Assembly (NCBI RefSeq): GCF_003600355.1 | Contig: NZ_CP032416.1 | Span: 186,001 to 250,000 of the forward strand | Direction: 5' to 3' | Length of the DNA stretch: 64,000 bases | DNA from: Clostridium fermenticellae | Lineage (GTDB): Bacteria; Bacillota; Clostridia; Clostridiales; Clostridiaceae | Part shown: positions 8,935-19,674 of the stretch, piece after piece | Numbering within the stretch: position 1 is the stretch's first letter | Layout: each line of letters begins with the position of its first letter | The notes under the pieces: model-generated | Told to the model about the DNA's origin: nothing | The model's database searches: none | The model's input: the letters and a program-made list of their open reading frames with translations, nothing else | Translations under genes and position numbers: made by a program

Positions 8935-9468
8935 ATGCATGAATATTTAGATAGAAGATACGCTCTTGCACTTTATAAGGTAGCGGAGGAAAAAGGACAG
9001 GTTAATGAATATTTGCAAGAACTAGAAGATGTAGTAGCTGCTATACATGCAAATGAAGATTTTTCAAAACTTATGAAACACCCTCAAGTAAGTACTTCAA
9101 ATAAAAAGAAATTATTTGAGGCAGCTTTTAAAGGTAAAGTAAGTAATGATGTATTATCGTTCTTATTACTTTTAATAGAAAAAGGAAGGATTTCAGAGCT
9201 TGATGGTAAGCTTCTTGAATTCAAGAAGATTAATCTTGAAAGAAATAATACTGTAGTAGCTAAGGTTAAAACCGTTGTTCCATTATTAGAAGATGAAAGA
9301 AATTTATTAAAGGATAAACTTCAACGAAAATATTCTAAGAAAATTATTTTGAGAGAAGAAATTGATGAGGGTATAATTGGTGGAGTTTATGTTCAAGTAG
9401 ATAATGAAGTAATAGATGGAACAGTAAAATCAAAAATTCAGGAAATGAAAAAATTAATGCTTAAATGA
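8935..9468 (+). CDS. atpH: ATP synthase subunit delta
   Basis: OSCP-type subunit joining the b stalk to the top of F1; 177 aa, normal length. The N-terminal helical domain begins [14 protein letters not shown], and the C-terminal domain carries the family signature region [26 protein letters not shown] (residues about 140-165, shown in part). It starts two bases after atpF and is followed by atpA after 16 bases. Assignment is firm from sequence and operon position. Confidence 0.95.
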   Translation: MHEYLDRRYALALYKVAEEKGQVNEYLQELEDVVAAIHANEDFSKLMKHPQVSTSNKKKLFEAAFKGKVSNDVLSFLLLLIEKGRISELDGKLLEFKKINLERNNTVVAKVKTVVPLLEDERNLLKDKLQRKYSKKIILREEIDEGIIGGVYVQVDNEVIDGTVKSKIQEMKKLMLK

Positions 9469-9484
9469 GGATAGAGGTGAGCCT

Positions 9485-10999
9485 ATGAACATAAAACCTG
9501 AAGAAATAACTTCAATCATAAAAGAAGAAATACAAAAATATGAGAAGAAAATAGAAACTGTTGATTCAGGTACAATAATAGAAATTGGCGATGGTATAGC
9601 CAGAGTTTATGGTTTAAATAACTGTATGGCTGGAGAACTTTTAGAGTTCCCAAATGATGTTTTTGGTATGGCTCTAAATCTCGAACAAGATAATGTAGGT
9701 TGCGTTATATTAGGTTCAGAAGAGGGCATAAAAGAAGGCGATATAGTTAAAAGAACTGGAAAAGTTGTTGAAGTTCCAGTAGGAGATGAAATTATAGGTA
9801 GAGTTGTAAACTCACTTGGAGAGCCTATAGATGGCAAGGGACCAATTAAAGCTGATGAAACAAGACCAGTTGAGATAAAGGCTCCTGGTGTTATTGAAAG
9901 ACAGTCAGTTAAACAGCCATTACAGACAGGTTTAAAGTCAATAGATTCGATGATACCAATTGGAAGAGGGCAAAGAGAATTAATAATAGGAGATAGACAG
10001 ACGGGTAAAACGGCCATAGCTATAGATACTATTATTAACCAGAAGGGAAAAGATGTAATTTGTATATATGTTGCTATAGCTCAAAAACAATCTACTGTAG
10101 CAAACATAGTAAATAATCTTACAGAAGCTGGTGCTATGGATTATACGATAGTTGTGTCATCTTCTGCATCCGAGACAGCACCACTTCAATATATAGCCCC
10201 ATATTCTGGATGTACTATGGGCGAATATTTTATGCATAAAGGAAAAGATGTACTTATTATATATGATGATTTGTCTAAGCATGCTGTTGCTTATAGAACA
10301 ATGTCATTATTACTCCGTAGACCACCAGGAAGAGAAGCTTATCCTGGAGATGTTTTTTACTTGCATTCAAGACTTCTTGAAAGAGCAGCAAAACTTTCAG
10401 ATGAATTAGGTGGAGGATCACTTACAGCCCTTCCTATAATAGAAACTCTTGCAGGAGATGTAACTGCATATATTCCAACAAATGTTATTTCAATAACAGA
10501 TGGTCAAATATTCCTTGAATCTGAGTTATTTAATGCCGGTCAAAGACCTGCAGTTAATGCTGGTATATCTGTATCCAGAGTTGGTGGTAATGCGCAAATT
10601 AAAGCTATGAAGCAAGTTTCAGGAACATTAAGACTTGATCTTGCTCAATATAGAGAACTTGCTTCATTTTCACAATTTGGATCAGATCTTGATAAAGAAT
10701 CATTAAGAAGGCTTGAAAAAGGTAAAAGGCTTACAGAAATATTGAAACAAAAACAATATTCACCAATGTCTGTTGAAAAACAAGTAATAATATTGTTTGC
10801 TGGTGTAAATAATTATCTTAATGATGTACCTGTAGAGAGAATTAAGGAGTTCGAAGAAGAATTCTTAGAATATGTTGATACTCATCATAAAGACATACCA
10901 GATGAAATAATTGAAAAAAAGGTTTTATCGGATGAGTTGACTAAAAAACTCGTAAATGTAATAAGTGAATTCAAAAAAATATTTTTAGCAGAGGCTTAA
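9485..10999 (+). CDS. atpA: ATP synthase subunit alpha
   Basis: Non-catalytic nucleotide-binding subunit of F1, 504 aa. The Walker A loop GDRQTGKT is at residues 169-176, a Walker B-like [10 protein letters not shown] follows, and the arginine finger lies in SVSRVGG, reaching into the catalytic site of beta. GAGGTGAG precedes the ATG. All expected domains are present: beta-barrel, nucleotide-binding core and helical C-terminus. Confidence 0.98.
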   Translation: MNIKPEEITSIIKEEIQKYEKKIETVDSGTIIEIGDGIARVYGLNNCMAGELLEFPNDVFGMALNLEQDNVGCVILGSEEGIKEGDIVKRTGKVVEVPVGDEIIGRVVNSLGEPIDGKGPIKADETRPVEIKAPGVIERQSVKQPLQTGLKSIDSMIPIGRGQRELIIGDRQTGKTAIAIDTIINQKGKDVICIYVAIAQKQSTVANIVNNLTEAGAMDYTIVVSSSASETAPLQYIAPYSGCTMGEYFMHKGKDVLIIYDDLSKHAVAYRTMSLLLRRPPGREAYPGDVFYLHSRLLERAAKLSDELGGGSLTALPIIETLAGDVTAYIPTNVISITDGQIFLESELFNAGQRPAVNAGISVSRVGGNAQIKAMKQVSGTLRLDLAQYRELASFSQFGSDLDKESLRRLEKGKRLTEILKQKQYSPMSVEKQVIILFAGVNNYLNDVPVERIKEFEEEFLEYVDTHHKDIPDEIIEKKVLSDELTKKLVNVISEFKKIFLAEA

Positions 11000-11026
11000 G
11001 CTTAAGGCTTCTGCGGGAGGTGAAAT

Positions 11027-11878
11027 ATGGCCGGAGGAGGACTTGTTGCAATAAAGAGAAGAATAAGGTCCATATCTAGTACTCAAAAAATAACAAAAGC
11101 CATGGGACTTATTGCCACCTCTAAACTCAGAAAAGTCAGAAAAAAACTAGAGGTAAATCAGAAATATTATGATGCTTTTAACCATATAGTGAATGATCTT
11201 GTAAAAAATATTGAAGATCGTAATATTTATGTTCACGGTAATGGAAGCAAAAAGAAGCTTTATATCACATTAAATTCTGATTCAGGACTTTGTGGCGGGT
11301 TTAATGCTAATATAGTTAACACAGCTGCCCCTATTATTTTAGAGGATAAAGAGAACAATCTTCTTATTTCGGTTGGACAAAAGGGAAGAATGTATTTCAA
11401 CAGGATGAAGTGTGAAACTATATCAGAGTATGTAGATATACCAGATATTCCTACTTTAAAGGAATCTAGTACAATAACATATAAAATATTAGATATGTAT
11501 AGGAAAGGTGAAGTTGGAGAGGTATATATTATATATACAAAGTTTCATTCAACTGTAAAACAGGACATTACAGTTGAGAAAATACTTCCTTTGGAAAATA
11601 AGGATGAGGAATCTCCTAATCACTTTGTAAAGTTTGAGCCTTCTATTAACCAAATGATAGAAGATGTAATAGTTATGCACTTAAAACAACAAATATTAAA
11701 TTTTATGTTTAATTCGAAAGTTAGTGAACAAGGTTCCAGAATGTCAGCTATGGACGGAGCTACAAAGAATTCAAATGATTTGTTGGATAAATTGAATCTT
11801 AAATATAATAGAGAGAGACAAGGTGCAATAACTCAAGAGATAACTGAAATAGTTAGTGGAGCAGAGGCTCTAAAGTAA
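11027..11878 (+). CDS. atpG: ATP synthase subunit gamma
   Basis: Central rotor shaft of F1, 283 aa. The N-terminal coiled-coil helix contains IKRRIRSISSTQKITKAM, and the C-terminal helix ends with RQGAITQEITEIVSGAEAL; both are typical. The Rossmann-like middle carries DSGLCGGFNAN. GGGAGG lies upstream of the ATG. It sits between atpA and atpD as in other bacteria, with the atpD start 12 bases after its stop. Confidence 0.97.
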   Translation: MAGGGLVAIKRRIRSISSTQKITKAMGLIATSKLRKVRKKLEVNQKYYDAFNHIVNDLVKNIEDRNIYVHGNGSKKKLYITLNSDSGLCGGFNANIVNTAAPIILEDKENNLLISVGQKGRMYFNRMKCETISEYVDIPDIPTLKESSTITYKILDMYRKGEVGEVYIIYTKFHSTVKQDITVEKILPLENKDEESPNHFVKFEPSINQMIEDVIVMHLKQQILNFMFNSKVSEQGSRMSAMDGATKNSNDLLDKLNLKYNRERQGAITQEITEIVSGAEALK

Positions 11879-13282
<1,404 letters not shown>

Positions 13283-13302
13283 ATTTAGCTAATCAATTAT
13301 GG

Positions 13303-13326
13303 AGTTAGACATGTATTTGTCTAACT
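13303..13326 (+). terminator. Hairpin between atpD and atpC
   Basis: Perfect nine-base stem AGTTAGACA/TGTCTAACT with a six-base loop, followed by TTATAATATAG rather than a clean U-run. It could be a weak terminator, attenuator or RNA-stability element reducing atpC relative to atpD. Confidence 0.6.
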
Positions 13327-13367
13327 TTATAATATAGAGAATAAATTATTATACTTTTTGAGTTAAG

Positions 13368-13376
13368 TGATATAAT
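13368..13376 (+). promoter_or_regulatory. Possible internal promoter before atpC (extended -10)
   Basis: TGATATAAT matches the extended -10 form and lies 26 bases before the atpC start. No good -35 is present at standard spacing. It would allow atpC to be expressed apart from the rest of the operon. Confidence 0.4.
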
Positions 13377-13401
13377 TTAATTTTGTAAGAAGGGGATTAA
13401 T

Positions 13402-13797
13402 ATGGCGGATGCTTTAAAATTAACTATAAATACTCCGGAAAAGAATTTTTATACTGGAGAAGTAGTTGAAATACTAACTGATAGTAGTCAGGGACGTATA
13501 GGAATTTTAAAAAATCATATACCTTTGGTAACAACTCTAGTGCCTAATATTACGGAAATCGTTGATAAGGATGGTAAAAAAATTAAAGCATTCACTTCGA
13601 CAGGTATATTAGAGGTGAAGGATAACTCGGTAAATTTTTTATGCGATTCCTGCGAATGGCCCGATGAAATAGATTTTAATAGAGCTGAGGAAGCCAAGGA
13701 GAGAGCTGAGAATAGGTTAAAAGAGAAAGATAATGTTGATGTAAGAAGAGCAGAGTTGGCCTTGTCAAGAGCATTGGCAAGAATTAGTCTAAAATAA
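13402..13797 (+). CDS. atpC: ATP synthase subunit epsilon
   Basis: F1 rotor/regulatory subunit that couples and can inhibit ATP hydrolysis; 131 aa. The N-terminal beta-sandwich includes the GRIGILKNHIPLVTTL segment, and a two-helix C-terminal domain ends ALSRALARISLK. AAGGGG lies upstream of the ATG. It is separated from atpD by a hairpin and a possible promoter and is closed by a very long perfect inverted repeat. Confidence 0.95.
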   Translation: MADALKLTINTPEKNFYTGEVVEILTDSSQGRIGILKNHIPLVTTLVPNITEIVDKDGKKIKAFTSTGILEVKDNSVNFLCDSCEWPDEIDFNRAEEAKERAENRLKEKDNVDVRRAELALSRALARISLK

Positions 13798-13856
13798 TAT
13801 GAATAAATAAAAGTGACATGAAATTAATTGTTTCATGTCACTTTTATTTATTCATA
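13798..13856 (+). terminator. Terminator of the ATP synthase operon
   Basis: A 26-base perfect inverted repeat around the seven-base loop TTAATTG, starting directly after the atpC stop. The inner GTGACATGAAA stem plus T-rich 3' arm make it a strong terminator, probably working in both directions. The next 190 bases to ywmB are AT-rich, with no gene seen. Confidence 0.9.
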
Positions 13857-14046
13857 TATTTCTTAAAGGCACATTTTATGTTTATAAGTTATATATTATT
13901 AGTGAGGAAATTAAAAATTAAAAAATATTACTACCCAAATAGTGAATTCTTATACTGAATATTAAAAATATATATGGTCATAATTTAAACAAAGGATGTT
14001 TGGGGGTGAGGTGACTCTATATTAAGTACCAATAGAGTTGTTAGTT

Positions 14047-14757
14047 ATGTGGAAAAAGGGTAAATCATTTATAATTATAATTCTATCAATCTTTTTAGTA
14101 TTTTTATTTGATGGATTTTGCAGTAAAAGTAAAATCTCCAATAGTAATATTTTATTCGATGAAATTTTAAAATCTACTAAGAGTACGGTTCAGGAGTGTG
14201 ATGTTACAGCAAGTTTTGAAACAAGTTCAAATGGTGAAAGTATGTGCCAGACTATTTTTAAAACATTAAGTCAGAAGAAAGATTATAGTATTAACATAAC
14301 CCAAAATAGAGAAATGTACCGTATAGAATTTAATAAAAAAAATGAGAATGGCTACATACAAAGTATAAAATATGGAAAATATAATATTATAACCATAGAT
14401 ATTGATGAACTGGTAAATAGGAATAAACTTGATGATCTAAAGACACGAATTAAAGATAGCTTAAAAGATGAAGAAGAAAGTGTAAAGTATTTTGAGTGTA
14501 TAAAAGCTAGACTTGCAGATTATGAAACTATCGGTAAATGTAATTCGCAGGTGCTAAAATTGTTAAGATCTTATAATATTTATGATGTAGATACAGTAGA
14601 TTTAGGAAATGGTTATACGTCAACTGCTTATACCGGTTTATGTAATAATGTAACTAAAATTAATAATAAATTGATAGATTTTAATTACAGCGTATGCAGA
14701 TATTATTCAGGAAGTTATATGATTATTGCTACACCCGAAATAATTAAGACGTATTAG
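14047..14757 (+). CDS. ywmB: YwmB family protein (DUF1779), membrane-anchored
   Basis: About 236 aa with an N-terminal hydrophobic helix (roughly residues 7-22, FIIIILSIFLVFLFDGF) that acts as signal or anchor; the rest is extracytoplasmic and soluble. No catalytic motif was recognised. The call rests on the conserved order ywmB-murA-spoIID seen in Bacillus and clostridia, together with size and topology; the YwmB fold resembles a TATA-box-binding fold but its role is unknown. The ATG at 14047 is preferred over the in-frame TTG nine bases upstream. No clear GGAGG is present, suggesting weak translation. A possible role at the cell wall is inference from the murA neighbour. Confidence 0.7.
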   Translation: MWKKGKSFIIIILSIFLVFLFDGFCSKSKISNSNILFDEILKSTKSTVQECDVTASFETSSNGESMCQTIFKTLSQKKDYSINITQNREMYRIEFNKKNENGYIQSIKYGKYNIITIDIDELVNRNKLDDLKTRIKDSLKDEEESVKYFECIKARLADYETIGKCNSQVLKLLRSYNIYDVDTVDLGNGYTSTAYTGLCNNVTKINNKLIDFNYSVCRYYSGSYMIIATPEIIKTY

Positions 14758-14780
14758 CAATTGTAGAATGGAGGATAAAA

Positions 14781-16040
14781 ATGGATAAAATTTTGATAAG
14801 GGGAGGAAAAAGATTACGAGGAGAAGTAAATATAAGTAGTGCCAAAAACTCCGTTTTACCACTTATTGCAGCAACATTGTTAAGTGGAGATAAGTGTATT
14901 ATAGATAATGCCCCTATGTTGGATGATGTATTTGTTATAAATGATTTATTAAGAAGTATAAATGCTGATGTAAAAATAGATGAAAAACTTCAAAGGGTAA
15001 CCATTGATACCTCAAATATAAACAGATGTGAGCCAAATGGCGAATTAGTTAGAAAAATGAGGGCATCTTTTTTGATTATGGGCCCTATGATATCAAGATT
15101 CGGAGGATTTAAATTATCACTTCCAGGTGGATGCAATATAGGAACTAGACCAATAGATTTACACTTGAAGGGGTTCAATGCACTTGGAGTAAAAGTTAAT
15201 ATAGGTCATGGATATGTAGAGGCTTATGCTGATAGACTTAAAGGTGATAAGGTATACCTGGATTTTCCATCTGTTGGTGCTACTGAAAATATAATGATGG
15301 CAGCTGTTATGGCAGAAGGGGAGACAATAATAGAAAATGCAGCTGAAGAACCTGAAATAGAGGATTTAGGTAATTTCTTAAATAGTATGGGAGCTAATAT
15401 AACAGGAGCAGGCAGTGGCAATATTCATATATATGGTGTAAGAAATTTAAAAGGAACAACCTATAAGCCAATATACGATAGAATTGAGGCAGGAACATTT
15501 ATGGCTGCGGCAATAGCAACCAGAAGTAAGATAAAGATAAATGGGATAAAAGAAGAACATTTAAAACCAATAATAGCTAAACTTGCAGAAGCGGGAGTGT
15601 ATATAAAAGTTGATGGAGAAAGTTTGATTATAGATGCTGATAGAAAGTTGAAAGCTATAGATATAAAAACTATGCCATACCCGGGTTTCCCTACGGATAT
15701 GCAATCTCAAATGGCTGCAGTATTATCTACAGTTGAAGGCACAAGTATAATCACTGAGACTATATTTGAAAATAGGTTTATGTATGCGTCTGAAATGAAA
15801 AGAATGGGAGCCAATATAAAAATAGATGGCAGAAGTGCCATTATAGAAGGTGTACCCAAACTTACAGGAGCAGAGGTAAGAGCAACAGATTTAAGGGCAG
15901 GTGCAGCACTTATAATTGAGGGATTATCAGCTGAAGGAGAAACTCAAGTCTTAGATATATATCATGTTGATAGAGGTTATGTCTCTATAGAAGAAAAATT
16001 AAAAAAGCTGGGTGCAGATATAGAAAGAGTAAAACAGTAA
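14781..16040 (+). CDS. murA: UDP-N-acetylglucosamine 1-carboxyvinyltransferase (MurA)
   Basis: First committed step of peptidoglycan synthesis: transfers enolpyruvate from PEP to UDP-GlcNAc. 419 aa, normal length. The active-site cysteine is Cys118 in LPGGCNIGTRPIDLHL; because it is Cys and not Asp, fosfomycin sensitivity is expected from the family. Lys22 and Asn23 in SSAKNSVLPL fit the UDP-GlcNAc-binding start. The strong GGAGG precedes the ATG. It lies 23 bases after ywmB and is followed by a terminator before spoIID. Many Firmicutes carry two murA genes; this copy sits in the spoIID-linked position. Confidence 0.96.
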   Translation: MDKILIRGGKRLRGEVNISSAKNSVLPLIAATLLSGDKCIIDNAPMLDDVFVINDLLRSINADVKIDEKLQRVTIDTSNINRCEPNGELVRKMRASFLIMGPMISRFGGFKLSLPGGCNIGTRPIDLHLKGFNALGVKVNIGHGYVEAYADRLKGDKVYLDFPSVGATENIMMAAVMAEGETIIENAAEEPEIEDLGNFLNSMGANITGAGSGNIHIYGVRNLKGTTYKPIYDRIEAGTFMAAAIATRSKIKINGIKEEHLKPIIAKLAEAGVYIKVDGESLIIDADRKLKAIDIKTMPYPGFPTDMQSQMAAVLSTVEGTSIITETIFENRFMYASEMKRMGANIKIDGRSAIIEGVPKLTGAEVRATDLRAGAALIIEGLSAEGETQVLDIYHVDRGYVSIEEKLKKLGADIERVKQ

Positions 16041-16073
16041 GTTAGTATATAATTGTGTTCATATTAAATATTG

Positions 16074-16107
16074 GAGAAGATTAATAATGTGGTCTTCTCT
16101 TTTTTTA
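16074..16107 (+). terminator. Terminator after murA
   Basis: GAGAAGA/TCTTCTC stem with a 12-base loop, followed by eight Ts. Confidence 0.8.
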
Positions 16108-16189
16108 TTTAGTAATATTTGAGTAGATACACAAATAAAATATAAGTAGATTTTCTATAAAAGCAAAGTATAAGATGATGGAGGTGAAT

Positions 16190-17245
16190 ATGATAAAAGT
16201 TTATGGAACTATACATATAAAAAGAATATTGATGATGATAGTTGCATGTGTGATATTAACCTTGGTTGGATCATTCATTATATTAGATTTTAGTTCCGCG
16301 AGTACTGATATTGCAAAATCTGTACCTGATTTTTTTATTAAGTCAAAGGATATAATATTTAATAATAATCAGTCATACAAAATAAATGTATATATGGAGA
16401 AGCAGAAGAAGATTCAAGCTATGGATTTAGAAGAGTATGTTACTGGAGTTGTTTGTGCAGAGGTACCGGCTAATTTCAATGTTGAGGCATTAAAAGCACA
16501 GGCAGTAGCTGCAAGGACCTTTGGAGCAGCACATATGGAGAGCTTAGGAGGTCAAAAATATAATAGCAATACAGGTGCAGATGTTTGTGATAGTGTTAAG
16601 TGTCAAGTATTTATGACTAAAGATGACAGATTCAAGTCATGGCCACAAAGTAAAAGGGAAGAATACTGGAATAAGATAAGTGATGCAGTAAAAGATACAA
16701 AAGGAGAAATACTGACATATAAAGGTGAATTAGTTATGGAACCTTATTATTTTTCATCTAGTAGTGGAAAGACAGAAGATGCAAAGGATGTGTTTTCGAA
16801 AGATGTACCATATCTAAAAAGTGTCAGTAGTTTGGGAGAACAAAATTCTTATAAATATAGAACTAGTGTAATATTAAGTTATTATGATTTTGTAAATAAA
16901 ATAAATAGATCACATAGTAGATCAAAATTATCTGTAAATAATGTTAAGAATTCTGTATTTATAAAAAATAGGGATGAAAGTGGTTATGTAAAGGACATAA
17001 ATGTAGGAAGTATAATACTCAAAGGGAGTCAATTTAGGAGTGCACTTGGATTAAATTCAGCTAATTTTGTAATACAATTTGAAGATAGGTATGTAAAAAT
17101 AATTTGTACAGGATATGGACATGATGTTGGTATGAGTCAATCTGGAGCAAATGTCATGGCTGCGATTGGTAAAAGTTATAAACAGATACTAACTCATTAT
17201 TATACAGGGGTAAATATAAATACTATACAGAAAATAAAGCCATAG
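16190..17245 (+). CDS. spoIID: Stage II sporulation protein D (lytic transglycosylase)
   Basis: Mother-cell peptidoglycan hydrolase of the SpoIIDMP engulfment machine; cleaves glycan strands. 351 aa with one N-terminal membrane helix (about residues 12-33) and an extracytoplasmic SpoIID domain. Family stretches seen are EEYVTGVVCAEVPANFNVEALKAQAVAARTF (shown only as landmark, about residues 84-114), YFSSSSGKTEDA, and the end GYGHDVGMSQSGA. I start at the ATG at 16190, which follows GGAGGTGA; an ATG at 16175 precedes that site. In Bacillus the gene is driven by sigma-E; no clear site was assigned here. Confidence 0.94.
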   Translation: MIKVYGTIHIKRILMMIVACVILTLVGSFIILDFSSASTDIAKSVPDFFIKSKDIIFNNNQSYKINVYMEKQKKIQAMDLEEYVTGVVCAEVPANFNVEALKAQAVAARTFGAAHMESLGGQKYNSNTGADVCDSVKCQVFMTKDDRFKSWPQSKREEYWNKISDAVKDTKGEILTYKGELVMEPYYFSSSSGKTEDAKDVFSKDVPYLKSVSSLGEQNSYKYRTSVILSYYDFVNKINRSHSRSKLSVNNVKNSVFIKNRDESGYVKDINVGSIILKGSQFRSALGLNSANFVIQFEDRYVKIICTGYGHDVGMSQSGANVMAAIGKSYKQILTHYYTGVNINTIQKIKP

Positions 17246-17258
17246 GCTTTATTTTTTT
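17233..17258 (+). terminator. Terminator overlapping the spoIID stop
   Basis: AATAAAGCC/GGCTTTATT stem with a three-base loop and seven Ts. The stop codon lies in the loop region. Confidence 0.9.
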
Positions 17259-17351
17259 GTCAAAAAATATCGCAAAAAAAGTATTAAAAATATATATAAA
17301 ATATGTATTAATTAGTAATCTCTGGACAAACTAGAAATAGGAGGTGTTAGT

Positions 17352-18077
17352 ATGAATAAAAATTTTCCAAATAAGGTAGTAAATTTCTTGAAAAAGGAGG
17401 GCTTTTACGTAATATTATTTGTTTGTTTGTGCATAGTTGCTGTAGTAGCTGCTGTAACTGTAAAAGATAGTAAACATTCAAACACTTCATCTGTCCAGCA
17501 AAGTAATGTAGCCCAAAATAACAATTTATCAAAGAAGACGGCTAAATCACAAGAAAAATCTTCAATGGGTTATGATAATGCTCTTCAGGTTAAAAAGTCT
17601 GCTAATTCGCAAAGCCAGAGTAAATCATCAAAAAGTAATTCACAAAGTGTATCTAAGACTGTTAGAACTTCATTTGAAAAACCTGTAAACGGAACATTGG
17701 CAAGGGGATATTCGGGAGATCCTGTGTATTGGGATTCTACAGCAAGTTATAGGCCTAATTTAGGATATGACTTAAAATGTGATCTGGGTACACCTGTTAT
17801 GGCTGCTATGAATGGTAAGGTAGAAGAAGTTAATACTTCTACACAAGATGGAGTAGAGGTTATAATAGATCACCAAAATGGATTAAAGACTGTTTATTCA
17901 AATTTAGATCCTAAAGTTAAGGTTTCTAAAGGTCAAACTGTAACAGCAGGCACAGTTATAGGTTCGGTAGGAAAAACTACTCTTAGATCAGCCTATGAGA
18001 AATATGGAGATCATCTGCATTTTGCAGTTTTAAATGGAAATAATTTTGTTGATCCAGGTAAATATATTAAGTATTAA
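17352..18077 (+). CDS. spoIIQ: SpoIIQ-like forespore protein with degenerate LytM (M23) domain
   Basis: 241 aa: one membrane helix (about residues 17-35), a low-complexity Ser/Gln/Lys linker (about 40-105), and a C-terminal LytM fold. By position between spoIID and spoIIID and by architecture this is the forespore partner of SpoIIIAH in the engulfment/feeding-tube complex. In active M23 peptidases zinc is held by H-x(3)-D and HxH. Here HLH (residues 221-223) is present, but the first ligand position reads Asn136 in PNLGYD, and the usual YaHL catalytic His is Asn in YSNL. Peptidase activity is therefore unlikely. GGAGGTG precedes the ATG. It could be another M23 sporulation protein, but the context favours SpoIIQ. 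Confidence 0.82.
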   Translation: MNKNFPNKVVNFLKKEGFYVILFVCLCIVAVVAAVTVKDSKHSNTSSVQQSNVAQNNNLSKKTAKSQEKSSMGYDNALQVKKSANSQSQSKSSKSNSQSVSKTVRTSFEKPVNGTLARGYSGDPVYWDSTASYRPNLGYDLKCDLGTPVMAAMNGKVEEVNTSTQDGVEVIIDHQNGLKTVYSNLDPKVKVSKGQTVTAGTVIGSVGKTTLRSAYEKYGDHLHFAVLNGNNFVDPGKYIKY

Positions 18078-18092
18078 TGGAGATTTTATATT

Positions 18093-18134
18093 TTAACTTT
18101 AGTTCATAGTATGATTTCTATGAACTAAAGTTAA
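18093..18134 (+). terminator. Hairpin after spoIIQ
   Basis: Seventeen-base perfect inverted repeat (TTAACTTTAGTTCATAG and complement) with an eight-base loop. The tail is weak in T, so it may terminate or only protect the mRNA. Confidence 0.7.
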
Positions 18135-18248
18135 ATCCCGTAAAATTCATTTAAAATATGTAAATGAATATAAAATGGGGTTTAAAGATGAATTTAAGAA
18201 TTTAAAAGAGCATATTTATAAATATAGAAGGTTAAGGAGGTAGCACTT

Positions 18249-18503
18249 TTGAAAGATTACATTGAAGAAAGAGTTTTAGAAGTTGCTAAGTATATCATAG
18301 GTTCAAAAGCTACAATAAGAAAGACAGCCAAAGTTTTTGGAGTAAGTAAAAGTACTATACACAAAGATATGACAGAAAGATTGCCCAAAATAAATCCTCA
18401 AATTGCAAAGGAAGCTAAGTCAATTTTAGATTATAATAAAGCTGAAAGGCATATAAGGGGTGGAAAAGCAACAAAAATGAAATATAAGGCTATTGAAGGT
18501 TAA
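18249..18503 (+). CDS. spoIIID: Sporulation transcription factor SpoIIID
   Basis: Small DNA-binding regulator (84 aa) of the mother-cell programme between sigma-E and sigma-K. The helix-turn-helix is visible as ATIRKTAKVFGVSKSTIHKDM (about residues 22-42). A basic C-terminal tail follows. It starts with TTG, eight bases after AAGGAGGT. It lies directly upstream of mbl, the same order as in Bacillus. Family call is firm. Confidence 0.95.
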   Translation: MKDYIEERVLEVAKYIIGSKATIRKTAKVFGVSKSTIHKDMTERLPKINPQIAKEAKSILDYNKAERHIRGGKATKMKYKAIEG

Positions 18504-18603
18504 AAACATTCCTATTATAATTATATTTAGTGAATTATAATAAAATTAGACAACTTTTTTATTAACATAAAATATCGTTTTAGAGTGGGAGTGAAAAAAG
18601 GGA

Positions 18604-19632
18604 ATGTTTTTTAGTATAGGAACAGATATGGGCATAGATTTGGGTACGGCTACAGTGTTAGTTTATATTAAAGGAAGAGGAGTAATTTTAAAGGAACCTT
18701 CAGTAGTTGCTATAGAAAGAAGTAAAAACAGAGTATTGGCTGTCGGAGAAGAAGCATGGAATATGATAGGAAGGACTCCTGGAAATATTGTTGCAATTCG
18801 TCCTTTAAAAGATGGTGTTATATCTGATTATGATGTAACAGAAAAGATGTTAAAATATTTTATTTCGAAAGCTTGTGGAACTAAAAAAATGTCTTCACCA
18901 AGAATTGTTGTTTGTGTACCTTGCGAAGCTACAGAGGTTGAAAAGAGAGCTGTAATTGATGCAGCCAAAAATGCAGGAGCTAAGAAAGTGTTTTTAATTG
19001 AAGAACCATTGGCAGCAGCTATTGGAGCTGGACTAGATATAACTAAACCAAGTGGAAATATGGTTATAGATATTGGAGGAGGAACTACAGATATAGCGGT
19101 TATTTCTTTGGGTGGTATAGTTGTTAGATCATCTATAAAGATTGCTGGGGATAAATTTGATGAAGCTATCATCAAATTTATAAAGAAAAAGCACAAATTA
19201 ATGATTGGAGAGAGAACTGCAGAGGATCTTAAAATAAACATAGGTTCTGCCTTTAAAAAAGAAGAAGTGACTATGGAAATAAGAGGAAGAAACTTGGTTA
19301 CAGGTCTTCCCAAAAATGTTGTTGTGTCGTCTGATGAAATGAGAGAGGCTCTAAAAGATGCAGTTAATGCAATATCAGAAACTGCTCACGCTGTGTTAGA
19401 AAGAACTCCTCCAGAACTTGCAGCGGATATAGCTGAAAAGGGAATAGTTATGACAGGAGGAGGAGCTTTGCTAAGTGGTTTGGACACTCTGATAGAAGAT
19501 TCAACTAAAGTACCAGTACAAGTGGCAGAAGAAGCCGTATCTTGTGTGGCTTTGGGAACTGGGAAGGTGCTGGAATATTTAGATAAGATGGAAGTTACAT
19601 TTATAGGTGACGATATAACTCTAATAGATTAA
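18604..19632 (+). CDS. mbl: Cell-shape determining protein Mbl (MreB family actin)
   Basis: Bacterial actin that guides lateral wall synthesis at the inner membrane face; 342 aa. Phosphate 1 motif MGIDLGTATVLVY near the N-terminus, phosphate 2 VIDIGGGTTDIAVISLGG, and adenosine motif GIVMTGGGALLSGLD are all present. The pairing with spoIIID follows Bacillus spoIIID-mbl, which is why I prefer Mbl over MreB. The ribosome site GGGAGTGA lies about 13 bases from the ATG, rather distant. A palindromic terminator follows, shared with the convergent yyaC. Confidence 0.92.
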   Translation: MFFSIGTDMGIDLGTATVLVYIKGRGVILKEPSVVAIERSKNRVLAVGEEAWNMIGRTPGNIVAIRPLKDGVISDYDVTEKMLKYFISKACGTKKMSSPRIVVCVPCEATEVEKRAVIDAAKNAGAKKVFLIEEPLAAAIGAGLDITKPSGNMVIDIGGGTTDIAVISLGGIVVRSSIKIAGDKFDEAIIKFIKKKHKLMIGERTAEDLKINIGSAFKKEEVTMEIRGRNLVTGLPKNVVVSSDEMREALKDAVNAISETAHAVLERTPPELAADIAEKGIVMTGGGALLSGLDTLIEDSTKVPVQVAEEAVSCVALGTGKVLEYLDKMEVTFIGDDITLID

Positions 19633-19636
19633 AAGA

Positions 19637-19674
19637 AAAGTAAAATTCTTATATAAGAATTTTACTTTTTTTAT
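19637..19674. terminator. Bidirectional terminator between mbl and yyaC
   Basis: A 32-base perfect palindrome (AAAGTAAAATTCTTAT and its complement) with T-runs on both strands serves two convergent genes. It slightly overlaps the yyaC stop end. Confidence 0.9.
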
